From: Eutreptiella sp. 'Long Island Sound 2002'
Taxonomy: Eukaryota; Euglenozoa; Euglenophyceae; Eutreptiales; Eutreptiaceae
Direction: 5' to 3'
DNA length: 64,000 bases
Assembly (NCBI GenBank): GCA_964036045.1
Contig: OZ038384.1
Span: 31,725,771-31,789,770 of the forward strand
Made by a program: the position numbers and the translations under genes. Below are positions 52,291 to 63,760 of this stretch, piece by piece; positions within the stretch are counted from its first letter, which is position 1; each line of letters starts with the position of its first letter. The notes under the pieces were generated by a model. It did not search any database and had not been told where the DNA came from. It was given only the letters and a program-made list of their open reading frames with translations.

Positions 52291-55200
52291 GTACCCAGCG
52301 CCAGTGGGAAGCGGGTCCCGGCCGCACGCCCGAACGGACGAGAGGTCGGGTGTGCGAGAGCGCCCGTCCCCGGACGCCCCACACCCAGGCAAGAGGTGCC
52401 CCCCAGGGGCGCCCTCATGCCGCCCCCACAGCACGCAAAGCCAGCACGCAAGAGCGCGTGGTGTGGGGTTGGTGATGGGTCCCCACACCCGCACCCCCCG
52501 CACCCACAGCCAGTGGGTAGTGGGCCCCGGCCGCACGCCCGAAGGGACGAGTGGTCGGGGGTGGGAGATCGCACGACCCCGGACGCGCGGCACCAAGGCA
52601 GGAGGCGCCCCCCCCGGCACCCTCATGCCGCCCCCACAGCGTGCAAAGCCAGCTCGCAAGAGCACGCGCTGTGGGGTTGGTGACGGGTCCCCACACCTGC
52701 AACCCCCGCACCCACAGCCAGTGGGTAGTGGGCCCCGGCCGCACGCCCGAAAAGAACAAGTGGTCGAGGGTGGGAGAGCGTCCGACCCCGGACGCCCTAC
52801 ACCCAGGGAAGAGGTGCCCTCCCCGGGGCGTCCTTGTGCCGCCCCAACAGCGCGTAAAGCCCGCTCGCAGGAGCGCGCGCTGTGGGGTTGGTGACGGGTC
52901 CCCACGCCCGCACCGCCCGCACCCACAGCCAGTGGGTAGTGGGCCCCAGCCGCACGCCCGAAAGGACGAGTGGTCGGGGGTGGGAGAGCGCCCGACCCCT
53001 GACGCCCAACACCCAGGCAAGAGGCGCGGTCTGCCGAGCACCCTCATGCCGCCCCCACAGCGCGCAAAGCCAGCTCGCAAGAGCGCGCGCGGTGCGGTTG
53101 GTGACGGGTCCCCAGCCCCGCAGCCCCCGCACCCACAGCCAGTGGGTAGTGGGCCCCGGCTGCACGCCCGAAGAGATGAGTGGTCGGGGGTGGGAGAGGG
53201 CCCGACCCCGGACGCACCACACCCAGGCAAGAGGCGCCCCCCCCGGGCACTCTCATGCCGCCCCCACAGCGCGCAAAGCCAGCACGCAAGAGTGCGCGCT
53301 TTGGGGTTGGTGACGGGTCCCAACGCCCGCACCCCCCGCACCCACCGCCAGTGGGTAGTGGGTTCCGGCCGCACGCCCGAAGGGACGAGTGGTTGGGTGT
53401 GGGAAAGCGCCCAACCCCGGACGCCCCACACTTAAACAGGTGGAGCCCCCCCCGGGCTCCCTCATGCCGCCCCCACAGCGCGCAAAGCCAGCTCACAAAA
53501 GCGCGCGCTGTGGGGTTGGTGACGGGTCCCGATGTTCGCATCCCCCGCACCCACAGCCAGTGTGTAGTGGACCCCGGCTGCACGCCCGAAGGGACGAGTG
53601 GTCGGGGGTGGGAGAGCGCCCGACCCCGGACGCCCAGCAAGAGGCGCCCCCCCCCGGGCGCCCTGGTGCCGCCCCAACAATGCGCAAAGCCAGCTCGCAA
53701 GAGCGCGCGCTGTGGGGTTGGTGACGGGTCCCCAGGCCCGCATCCCCCGCACCCACAGCCAGTGGGTAGTGGGCCCCGGCCGCACGCCCGAAAGGACGAG
53801 TGGTCGGGGGTGGGAAAGCGCCCGACCCCGGACGCCCCACACCCAGGCAAGAGGAGCCCCCCCCCGGGCTCCCTCATGCCGCCCCCACAGCGCGCAAAGC
53901 CAGCTCACAAAAGCGCGCGCTGTGGGGTTGGTGACGGGTCCCGATGTTCGCAGCCCCCGCACCCACAGCCAGTGTGTAGTGGACCCCGGCTGCGGGCCCG
54001 AAGGGACGAGTGGTCGGGGCTGGGAGAGCGCCCGACCCCGGACGCCCAGCAAGAGGCGCCCCCCCCCGGGCGCCCTGGTGCCGCCCCAACAATGCGCAAA
54101 GCCAGCTCGCAAGAGCGCGCTATGTGGGGTTGGTGACGGGTCCCGATTTTCGCACCCCCCGCACCCACAGCCAGTGTGTAGTGGACCCCGGCTGCACGCC
54201 TGAAAAGACGAGTGGTCGGGGGTGGGTGAGCGCCCGACCCCGGACGCCCGGCAAGAGGCGCCCCCCTCCGGGCGCTGTGGTGCCGCCCCAACAATGCGCA
54301 AAGCCAGCTCGCAAGAGCGCGCGCTGTGGGGTTGGTGACGGGTTCCCAGGCCCGCATCCCCCGCACCCACAGCCAGTGGGTAGTGGGCCCCGGCCGCACG
54401 CCCGAAAAGACGAGTTGTCGGGGGTGGGGGAGCGCCCGACCCCGGACGCCCCACACCCAGGCAAGAGGAGCCCCCCCTGGGCTCCCTCATGCCGCCCACA
54501 CAGAACGCAAAGACAGCCTGCAAGAGCGCGCGCTGTGGGTTTGGTGACGGGCCCCCACGCCCGCACCCCCCGCACCCACAGCCAGTGGGTAGTGGGCCCC
54601 GGCCGCACGCCCGAAGGGACGAGTGGTATGGGGCGGGAGAGCGCCCCACCCCGGACGCCCCAGACCCAGGCAAGAGGCGCCCCCCCCGGGCATCCTCGTG
54701 CCACCCCCACAATGCGCAAAGCCAGCTCCCAAGAGCGCGCGCTGTGGGGTTGGTGACGGGTCCCCACGCCCGCAGCCCCCGCACCCACAGCCAGTGGGTA
54801 GTGGGCCCCGGCCGCACGCCCAAAAGGACGAGTGGTCGGGGGTGGGAGAGTGCCCGACCTAGGATGCCAAACACCCAGGCAAGAGGCGCCCCCCCCCGGG
54901 CGCCCTCGTGCCGCCCCCACTGCGCGCAAAGCCAGCACGCAAGAGCGCGCGCTGTGGGGTTGGTGACGGGTCCCCACACCTGCAACCCCCGCACCCACAG
55001 CCAGTGGGTAGTGGGCCCCGGCCACACGCCCCAAAGGACGGGCGGTCAGGGGTGGGAGGGCGCCCGACCCCGGACGCCCAGGCAAGAGGCGCCCCCCCCG
55101 GGGCACCCTCATGCGACCCCCACAGCGCGCAAAGTCAGCTCGCAAGAGCGTGCGCTGTGGGGTTGGTGACGGGTCCCCACGCCGGCCCTCCCCGCACCCA

Positions 55201-55800
55201 CAGCCAGTGGGTAGTGGGCCCCGGCCGCACGCCCCAAAGGACGGGCGGTCAGGGGTGGGAGGGCGCCCGACCCCGGACGCCCAGGCAAGAGGCGCCCCCC
55301 CCGGGGCACCCTCATGCCGCCCCCACAGCGCGCAAAGTCAGCTCCCAAGAGCGTGCGCGGTGGGGTTGGTGAGGGGTCCCCACGCCCGCACCCCCCGCAC
55401 CCACAGCCAGTGGGTAGTGGGCCCCGGCCGCACGCCTGAAAGGACGAGTAGTCGGGGGTGGGAGACCGCCCAACCCCGGACGCCCCGCACCCAGGCAAGA
55501 GGCGCCCCCCCCAGGCGCCCTCGTGCCGCCCCCACAGCGGGCAAAGCCAGCTCGCAAGAGGGCGCGCGGTGGGGTAGGTGACGGGTCCCCACGCCCGCAC
55601 CCCCCGCACCCACAGCCAGTGGGCAGTGGGCCCCGGCCGCACGCCCGAAGGGACGAGCGGTCGGGCCTGGGAGAGCACCCGACACCGGACGCCCTACACC
55701 CAGGCAAGAGGCGCGCCCCCCGGGCACCCTCGTGCCGCCCCCGCAGCGCGCAAAGCCAGCTGGCAAGAGCGCGCGCGGTGGGGTTGGTGATGGGTCCCCA
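52290..55800 (-). repeat. 205-210-bp satellite, inverted array, about 17 units
   Basis: Units contain CAGTGGGTAGTGGGCCCCGG at about 210-bp spacing (for example about 52511, 52721, 52931), the reverse complement of the left-arm satellite. Reading frames spanning it on both strands are artefacts of stop-poor GC-rich repeats. Confidence 0.9.
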
Positions 55801-56370
55801 CCCCCGCACCCACCCCGCGGGGAGTGCGCAGCCCCAAGCCAGGTAGGGGGAAACGGGACCGGGCCGCCCCCCCCCCAAGCAACCCAAACAGTGCACGGGA
55901 CCGAGGCAGGACACGGGGAGGGGCACGGACCGCCTGGAACGACCCTACCAGCGCCCAGCACCGGGACCCAGGGGGTGCGCGCGCCACACCAACCCGGGGA
56001 GAGGGGGGAGGGGTGCGGACGCCGCGAGAGCGCGAGCGCACACACACACAAAGGACACGGGGGGAAAACCAGAAGGGCAACCGGACCGAGCCCGCGGAAC
56101 GCACAGACCGCATGGAATGGCGTACCAGCGAGCGAGGATAAGGGACACCCGGACGGGACTGCCCGCCACACACAGCGCAGGAAACGCGGGGCGGGAAGTG
56201 GGAAACGGGGAAGACACAACACCCAGCAGCGGCCCCAGCCCCCCCGAACCGGCCGCGAGCGCCGCGCACACACGACCAGGGCACTGCACCCGCCAAGGGA
56301 GTAGTGGCGCACTGCACCACGCACCAGCCCCACGGCTAGGCAGCCTCCGCGCCAGCCAACGGGCATCCCA
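55800..56370 (-). repeat. Inverted GC-rich block of the 2.05-kb unit
   Basis: Reverse complement of 16,121-16,790 and relatives. It connects the satellite with the unit edge in the same order as the left arm. Confidence 0.85.
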
Positions 56371-56384
56371 CTGGCGACAAGCCA
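56371..56384 (-). other. Single 14-bp target sequence (site without the 1.01-kb insertion)
   Basis: CTGGCGACAAGCCA is the reverse complement of TGGCTTGTCGCCAG. Flanks on both sides match the outer flanks of the insertions in the left-arm units, so this is the unoccupied or precisely excised allele of the same site. Confidence 0.8.
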
Positions 56385-56691
56385 GTAGCACGGGCCCGGC
56401 AGGCCGGCACCCCGGGCGACCACGCATAAGGGGGGCGACGCAGTGGGTAAGCGCCCGCAGCCACGGCTGCTAAGTGATGCACTGACCGGGGAGTGGCGAA
56501 ATGGGGAAGCCGGGGAAACACAGGGCTCCGAGCCCTGAAAACCCGGTGGACTCCGCCACCAGGCAGGAGGTGCGTCATGAGGGGCCCCCCACTAGGACCC
56601 AGTGGGGAGGATATCACCTGGCCCGACCAGGTGGCCCCAAGGGGCCGAAAGACGTCTAGTACCCGCAAAATCAAACCTCAAACCTCAAACC
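56385..56691 (+). repeat. Inverted unit edge with hairpin and CCTCAAA tail
   Basis: Reverse complement of 10,700-10,977, including the hairpin (CACCTGG / CCAGGTG arms at about 56,617-56,636, one loop difference) and an extra segment present in unit 1 but not units 2 and 3. It ends with TCAAACCTCAAACCTCAAACC at 56670-56691, directly against repeat H2. Confidence 0.8.
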
Positions 56692-58383
56692 TTGTGATGC
56701 GAAACCATCCGTCAATGGTGTTTCTGTACCCAAAACTTCCATCATTCGACCGCAAGCTTCCCCGGATAGACCCTAATCCTAAAGTTGCTCGCAGTTCCTA
56801 TCATTTGACTTGATTCCTGCTACTTTCACCACACCTACATTTTGCTTCTTTTCCTCTCCAGTCCATTGGGATCCACCAGGGGGAGAATGGGTCGTTAGCT
56901 ATAAAAGCACTTCGTTTGCTGCACGAATTAGTGGCACGATGTGGCAATGCTCCGGCATAATCACTGACCATGAAATCATAGCCCAGTAAGTTGGGGTGGC
57001 CTTGGTTCCCCGTCGCCATTGTGTTGCCGGCCTTTCGCCTCCCCGTCGCTTTTTCCGCACTTTTCGGCCCCGCTCGCTCCTCTGTCGTTTCCCTGTTGCT
57101 TACCTATCGCTCTCTTGTTGCTTCCATGCTGCTCCCCTGTCGCCCTAGTGTCGCTTTCCCGCCGCCCTTCTGTCGCTATCCTGTAGCTTCCTGTCGCTTC
57201 TTGTGGTTTCTGGTCGCTGTGCTACTTTTTGCGTGCTACCATCCTGTCGGTCTCTTGTCCCTCTCCTCTTGTTCCTTCAGGTTGCTCTCTTGTCCCTATT
57301 TCCTGTTGCCTCACTGCCACCCTCCTGTCGCTTGCCTGTGATCTTCTTGTCGCTTCCCTTTCGCCTCCTTTTCGCCTCCGTGTCGCTTCCCTGTTGCCCA
57401 ACGTGGTACCCTGTTGCTCTCTTGTCCCTTGCCTGTTGCTTGCCTGTTGCCTTCCTGTCGCCTTTCTGTGGCCTCCATGTCGCCTCCATGTCGCCTCCCT
57501 GCCGCTTCCCTGTCGCCCAATTTGTTACTTTGTTGCTCCTCTGCTGCTTTAATGTGGCTTGCCTGTCGCTTTCCTGTCGCCCGCGTTTTCCTTTTTTGGC
57601 TCTTTTTGCTCCGAGAAAAAACACACCCTGTCACGCTTGTGATCTTCCCCTTTTGCCTTGCGTTTAATCATCATGGGGCTCTCAAACACCCACATTATCT
57701 TTGTTGCACTCCTTGATCTCCCATATTCATCTATGCAAACGGCATGACTTCGTTGTGAAAAGTAATTAGAGGAGGAAAGCCACAAACACCTCAAATGGGC
57801 AGTTCCCTGGTAACAAAATTGTTCCTTGTTCAATCCAAACTGCCTCATTGCGCTTTACCGGACCTCCCCAAAGGTTTGCAAAACAATGATACAAATCGCT
57901 GTTGAATGCTCCAATCCTTTGCATCGTTTCACAATCCTAAATCTCTAACACTTTTGGTGATCTACTATGCAAATTTGCATGGCTGCTCAGCTATAGGCTC
58001 GCAACCATTTTTCAAATGAAACAGAATTTTTTAGGGATTGACCAGCCTGTGAGGGCCGCCTGTTTGGCGCCATGGGCACTCTTACCACGTCCCTGAGGTA
58101 TCTCCCTTCCTCCACTGAGATACCAAGTTTTCCCTTGTCTGCAGTTGTTGCAGATTGACGGCAAGAAGATTCGATTCCCGACGTTGCCGTTAATTGCCAT
58201 GAGTTGCATCAGTCAAACAGGATTTGCAACAGTCCTATGTAGATGATCGAATTTCATCAAAATTCAATCATTTTTGAACGATTCCTGAGCTCTGGCAAAC
58301 TGCCGCCCGACGTCGCCTGCGCGCGGGGTTTGCCGGAGTTTCCGTTGGGAGTTTTGTGTGCGGAATTTCCCCTGTACCTGTGA
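56692..58383 (-). repeat. 1.69-kb dispersed repeat, copy H2
   Basis: Direct repeat of H1. Its left end is the junction with the CCTCAAA tail. Minus frames such as ESPMMIKRKAKGEDHKRDRV and YDFMVSDYAGALPHRATNS are shared with H1. The CT-rich tract is at 57,030-57,620. Confidence 0.8.
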
Positions 58384-60896
58384 GGTTAGAAATACCCTGA
58401 GTAGCTGAATCTGAAGGTATTTTACGATACTTTCATCTGGTCTGACAACCAGAATTTTCCAGCGCTCCAGTTTGGAGAAAATCGCTGAGCAAGGTTTTTT
58501 CGGCACGTCGCGGAATAATTCAAACTGGGGGACCACGAGGCCGTTGTCTCCCCCCAAACCTCCTATTGCACGGCATTCTGCACTCATGCATCATGTATAT
58601 AGCGTTTGCAGCGTGTTTCCCTTGATATAACAAGTATATCTAGAAAGGGGATGCTACACAGCATCCGCTTTTTATGAGTTTTTTGTGTGCGCAAATGCTC
58701 GTTCAGTGTCAACGTGAGTATGAACAACCATACGCAAGTATGTTGTTCCTAAGACCGAACGCCCGAGATCTTTTTTGAATTTCGTCTCAACACAAGATTG
58801 TATCCACGCATTAATTTTCTTAGTGAAAGTTTTTTGCACTGAACAGCGCCTTTTGTGGCTGGCCAGGCCATTTTCTTAGTGAAAGTGCCTTGTAAATTTA
58901 TTGTGACGTTGGCACTTTTCTTTGGCAAATTTTGGTCAAAATGGCTCTACCATTTCACTTCGTTCTTCAGACTCATGGCGAGTTAGACCCAATACTAAGG
59001 TAATATGAGAGGTAGAGACCTTCTAATTCAATGTGAGTGGGTTGCCATATTTTTTTATTTCACTTTCGTTTGTACATAAGCCTCCAAAGTGAACACGCGT
59101 CGTGTTTTGCAATGATTCGCACGTGCTCCTACGACGGCCCTTTGGACCTTGGTACTCACGACTTAATATGTCGTAACTAAATTTGTAAAGGCCTACTATG
59201 GTACTTTTAGTTGGGCTATAAGTCAAACCCTTAGTCGGTTAAGGTACCTTAGTTATAACTGTCAACTTTTGGTCATATTGCTATTTTTCACTTGTTTTGT
59301 GCACCTCACGAATTGAGGTTGGAAAATTCGTTTTCTCACCTCTTCTAATGAGGTAAGTAGCTCATTCGCACGTGTTGCGTTGGAAAGTTAAAGTCTTGGG
59401 CGTCGCCTCTACTTGGGTTCCTTAGACCGAAGACGGGGGGAACCACGTTATAGGCCATTTTTGACCGTTTTGGCCAGAAAGGGGTACACCCCCATCTCCC
59501 CCTTAATGTTCGTCCTCGGGTTTTGTGCACCCGATATCCAAGAGTAAGGGCAATTTGGAAAGGGGACATTAACCCGCCTGGAATAGGCTATGTCCCCCAT
59601 TCTCCTCACTCGGGGATGGAAGAACCATGGGTTAACCCATGTGCGATATGTTTCCATTTTGCCCTGTTCGTGTGCCATTTTTGCGTAAGTTGCAAAAGTG
59701 CCTAGAGGCTTCAATCACTTCCATATGTTGCATACCATGAGAGCTAAGTCTTGTGTACTCATATTGCATCTGGATTTGTTCCAAATCCCCGAGCACATGG
59801 AGTTCTACCTTTGGGGGTAGATGTCATTTTGGCTCAAATTCACTTTTTGTCACTATTTGGACCATGTTCCAGGTTTAGTTTCTCCATGGACCACCGGAGT
59901 TGGACCAAGGTAAGTGGCCATTATCCAAGCACATGACCATGGGCCCATGATATGTGAATCTGGTATTTGCTCCTCCACGTGAGCTGGAGATATTGCACAT
60001 ATGGTGTGGCCCATGATTGTGTGATGTTGCAGAATTAGGGACTTGGGGCCCATCGATGGGAGCATCCCCTTGGCCTACAGCAGTTAGCCAATGGGCCCGT
60101 TTACCCAACCCCTTTGCATGTGTTTTGATATGACTTTGAGCTGTCAGGGTATGTGCTTGGTCCTGAATCCCTTGCCTAATTACTTACTCTGGTCGGACTG
60201 GCTTGGTGAGCCAATTTCGCCAAATTTGCAGTTTTGACTCGGTATGTTTTGCGCGCCCCGCCTTGCCTACAGCACGCCAGAGCCCGCAAACCTGCGTGAT
60301 TCAGGGGTAGATTAAAAATAATGGACCACCAAGAGAGCAGCCATGCAGTCGTCAGAGACGTGGAGTTAGGGAGCCGCCATGACCCCACCTTTCTATAGAA
60401 GTCTGGGTATGAGTCATGGAGAATCCCACTCATGGGGTACGTTGTGAAGGCTTTGATGCACCCTTATGGACGCCGCCATGGATGCACTATTGGTGAATCT
60501 TTGAGGCCTACGTCCTGAGGGCCCATTGCTCTCTTGCCTTCATCGTGGGACCTTGTGGGCAGTCCATTGTGGTCTGTTATTGAAAAATATGGTTGCTGAA
60601 TTTGTGCCTGTTTTGAGGGCATCTCCCGACTCTATATCCCCATACCCAATGGAGAGCGGGAACTGCCCATTTGCATGTAGGTCAGGTATGAGGTCGTGTG
60701 TTCATATTTGTCTATTGTTCCTCCCTTCTTGTCAGGGGATGTCTATTTCTTATTTGTATTATTGTTGATACTTGGATTGAGATTCAAGGTTGAAGACTTC
60801 TGGTTCTTGTTGCATTGCAGTGTTGTGGTGTTGATCCAAGGGTGACCGGGACGAGGCCATGCTTCCTTTACGAAGAAAGAGTCGAAGGGTAAAACT
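58384..60896 (+). other. Unassigned AT-rich stretch, possibly including a 5' LTR
   Basis: No ORF longer than about 107 codons and no motif recognised. Because a primer-binding-site-like sequence starts at 60,897, the sequence just before it may be the end of a long terminal repeat, but its start was not found and no second copy lies in the window. Confidence 0.3.
59825..59837 (+). other. 13-nt spliced-leader-like match
   Basis: CATTTTGGCTCAA is identical to the 3' part of the dinoflagellate spliced leader as I remember it, preceded by GGTAGATGT. A relict leader in a reinserted mRNA is one explanation and chance is another. Confidence 0.25.
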
Positions 60897-60909
60897 TGGT
60901 AGCAGAGGC
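60897..60909 (+). promoter_or_regulatory. Putative tRNA primer-binding site of an LTR retrotransposon
   Basis: TGGTAGCAGAGGC resembles TGGTATCAGAGC, the usual site complementary to initiator tRNA-Met in plant LTR elements, with two visible differences. It lies 111 bp before the putative Gag start and after a plausible LTR end. Confidence 0.5.
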
Positions 60910-61007
60910 AGTTCTTTGCTCCTCTAGCACCAAGAGTACAAGAGGAGCTCAAGCATGAGCTGCAGAGCAGAAGAACAACAAGAAGAACAACAACAAGATC
61001 TATCGTC

Positions 61008-62877
61008 ATGGACGACGCCAACCAGCCCACACTTGAGGACCTGAACTTCATTCGCGAGATGGGACCGATGCCACTGAGGACACGTGCCCATCCCATGCGT
61101 GGGCATCGGTCGGACTCATCTTCCGACGAGCATATGCCCAGCTTGAAGCTGACGGCTGAGGTTGACCTACGGCAGCCCACAGGCTGCCGATGCGTTGGTA
61201 GGGCGTATGTATAGGCCCCTGACTACGCAACAGCACCCGGCAAATGAGCCGCGGATGGAAGAAGGCTTCGGCAGGTCAACCTGCGCCCAGGCGGACCCCA
61301 ACTGAAGCCGCCTGATGGATGCCGTCGAGTGGACGGCGATTGATGGCAGCCGAGTGCGCCGAGTAATGGTTGTAGACTTCCAGATGGATGCCTCCCTGGC
61401 AATGACCCAACTACGGGCCTGAGGGAGACCTTCGCCGGGTATCGGTCCACCATGGAGGAGATCAACAACGAGACAATCATGGCCATCCATCAGCTATGGC
61501 AGCTGACGGAAGGGGGCGGCAAACCACCATGCAATCTTTTGATTTGAATTGGTCGGATGGACATCGACTTCATCTCTGAGTTGCCAAACTGAAGGATAAG
61601 GGGCAGAGGGTGATGCGTCAGGTGGAGACGCTATCTGGAGCCCAAGCCCCTGGACGCTCTGGCCTGGACAACGGGATCCACTTTATGCAGAATCAACTGG
61701 AGGTCCTCAAGTCCGGTTTGGCCACCCTCGAACAGGAGATCGCAGGCCTAACCCAGACACAAGGGGATCACCCACATGGATTAGGAGAAGTTCAGGCCGG
61801 GGTGCAGTCCATCAACGCCAAGGCGGATCAAGCCGACGAAGCGGTCAGAGCGGCGCCCGATCAGCTGAAAGTGATCAGCAGCAAGATGGTCCAAACCGCC
61901 GCAACCGTAGTGGCTCAAGCGGAACAACTCCAGCTGCAGATGGAGGAAATCAAGTCCATAGAGACTCCGTTGAGTCGACTAGAGGCCTTGGGTGCCACCA
62001 ACGAAGCTGCGGAAACGCGGATCCCAGCCAGGTTAATGTGTTGCTGGAGGTCCTGGCCAGAATTGAACAGGAACAAGCTCAGTACAAGGGGGCCACCACC
62101 AACACACAGCGACGTCATGAAGAAGTCCACAGAGAAACTCAAGACCAGGTTGTCCAACTGGGAATGAAGATCCTGAAAACTGAAGAACACTCTGGAGGAC
62201 TGAACACTGGAGACCAGGTTGGCCAGGTAGAAGTGCGGGTACAAGCGTTGGAGGGCCTGGCGCAGAACATTGCAGGCCCGAAGACATCCCCAGCCCCAGG
62301 GCTGCCCGAAGGCTTTGACTCAAACGCCGTAGCTCATCTGGCATGGCAGCTAGGTCAGGTCAAGTCGTATTTCGAGGGGCGATTAAGGACATCGGGGCAA
62401 AATATGAACGCCCTGATGGCCCAACTGCAGGAGGAAGACCTCAGGCCCAGGGGGGTTAACCCCATGGACCGAGGTTATTACCCTGACAGAGGGGAATGGG
62501 CCCCACGAGGACCGTTTGGGGGATATTTCTTCAAACCCTTACAGGTGTCTGATGCAGCGCCAAGCAATCCCTTCATACCTCCACAGCGGAACCGGCCTGA
62601 TGGTTTCCATCATGAGACGCATCGATCCGATGGAGTCTCAGACCATCGGGTATCAACCCATGATGGCATGCCACCGACCAGAAACCGAGACCCCAATGCC
62701 GATTTCAGGCATTGTCGGGGAATTGGTCTCAGGATTTTTTATGACAAGGGTAAGTTTAAATCTGGAGCAATTGAAGATTTCCCCAAGGGCGAACAACTGC
62801 CCAAGGTTAAACCTACTATGGGTCCTTTGCCTGGTTTTGCATTGTCAGAGGCGCCTACGCCCCAATGCCATCACTAA
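61008..62877 (+). pseudogene. LTR retrotransposon Gag-like coiled-coil protein, degenerate
   Basis: Plausible start at 61008 (MDDANQPTLEDLNFIREMG). The frame breaks between about 61,215 and 61,600 although TMEEINNETIMAIHQLWQL remains readable. From 61610, a long coiled-coil region follows (LEVLKSGLATLEQEIAGL, VVAQAEQLQLQMEEIK), with a frameshift near 62,035 into VLLEVLARIEQEQAQYK and on to the stop at 62877. The later part is Pro/Arg-rich (MDRGYYPDRGEWAPRG). No CCHC zinc knuckle is visible. The position after a primer-binding site and before a retropepsin motif supports a Gag role, which is to build the particle. Confidence 0.6.
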
Positions 62878-63239
62878 ACCCCACTCCCGTGGATGTATAT
62901 TCCGGTGTGGGGTGGAATCCCATGGTATGACCCGGGGGTGTATAACACCATGGCCAAGCCCCTCCTGGACCCCCGTGCCCTGAAGTAAGTAAGTAAGTAA
63001 GGGCGGCCGCGTCCGCAGCCTCATCTGACTCCTCCTTGTTTGTTTTACATGGTGGCCGCCGCTGGCGGGAAGGAGTGCTCTCCAACTTCAGTTCCCCTGG
63101 CGACCCCTGTCTCACCTCACGGCCGAGAACTTCAACCAGGTTCCCTTGGGGCAGGACCGGTGGTAGGCTCCTTTCAGTCGCTGCCCTCACGGTCTCAGCT
63201 CCTTCCGGTCACCCTTTGAAGGATCCCCCGGCCTTCCCC
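62878..63239 (+). other. Gag-protease junction region
   Basis: A short frame at 62891-62988 (IPVWGGIPWYDPGVYN, MAKPLLDPRALK) looks like continuing retroelement coding and ends in a TAAG repeat (62985-63002). The remainder up to the protease motif has no convincing frame. Confidence 0.4.
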
Positions 63240-63760
63240 CCCTAGCACAGCCTATTGGGCGCCTGCAGGCGGGTTTCCTGTGGATAGCCCTCGCCGACAG
63301 CGGAGCATTTCTCTCTGTCAACCACATTGCACCTCTCCCCATCCCTCACGGACTGGAGTACCCACTGGGCTCCCGGATGCACTTGGTTGTCGTCCATCCT
63401 CGGCTGGAGGCCAGGGGGCGACCCTTTCGACGTTCTCCCTGGTCCCGCTCACGCGTGAACCTACGTGTACTCAGGCCATTGACCCGGGGATCTCAAGGTC
63501 AACCCTCACCCCTGCGGACACCTCACGGCCGTCCCGGAGTTCAGGGCATTTTACCGACTCCCCCTGGCCAGGTTCCCCATGGTTGGCCCATGGTTCACCA
63601 CTCCATGGTGACTGGTTTCCCGATCCCACGGGGCTGTTGCTTGGCGCTTTCGGCCTCCCTGCCCTTCCCATGTCCCATTCCCCTTTGCCTCATCCCGGCA
63701 CCGGCCCGTTCCCAGCGTCCCATGGACTCCCTACCCCTTCGGGCCGTTGTGCGGCCCTAG
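63240..63760 (+). pseudogene. Retropepsin-like aspartic protease start
   Basis: The frame IGRLQAGFLWIALADSGAFL carries the D-S-G-A active-site signature of retroviral-type aspartic proteases, with the Asp codon at 63296-63298. It continues as YPLGSRMHLVVVHPRLEARG and stays open to 63760, but the later part is low-complexity and may be out of frame. The remaining pol would lie beyond the right window edge. Confidence 0.5.
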
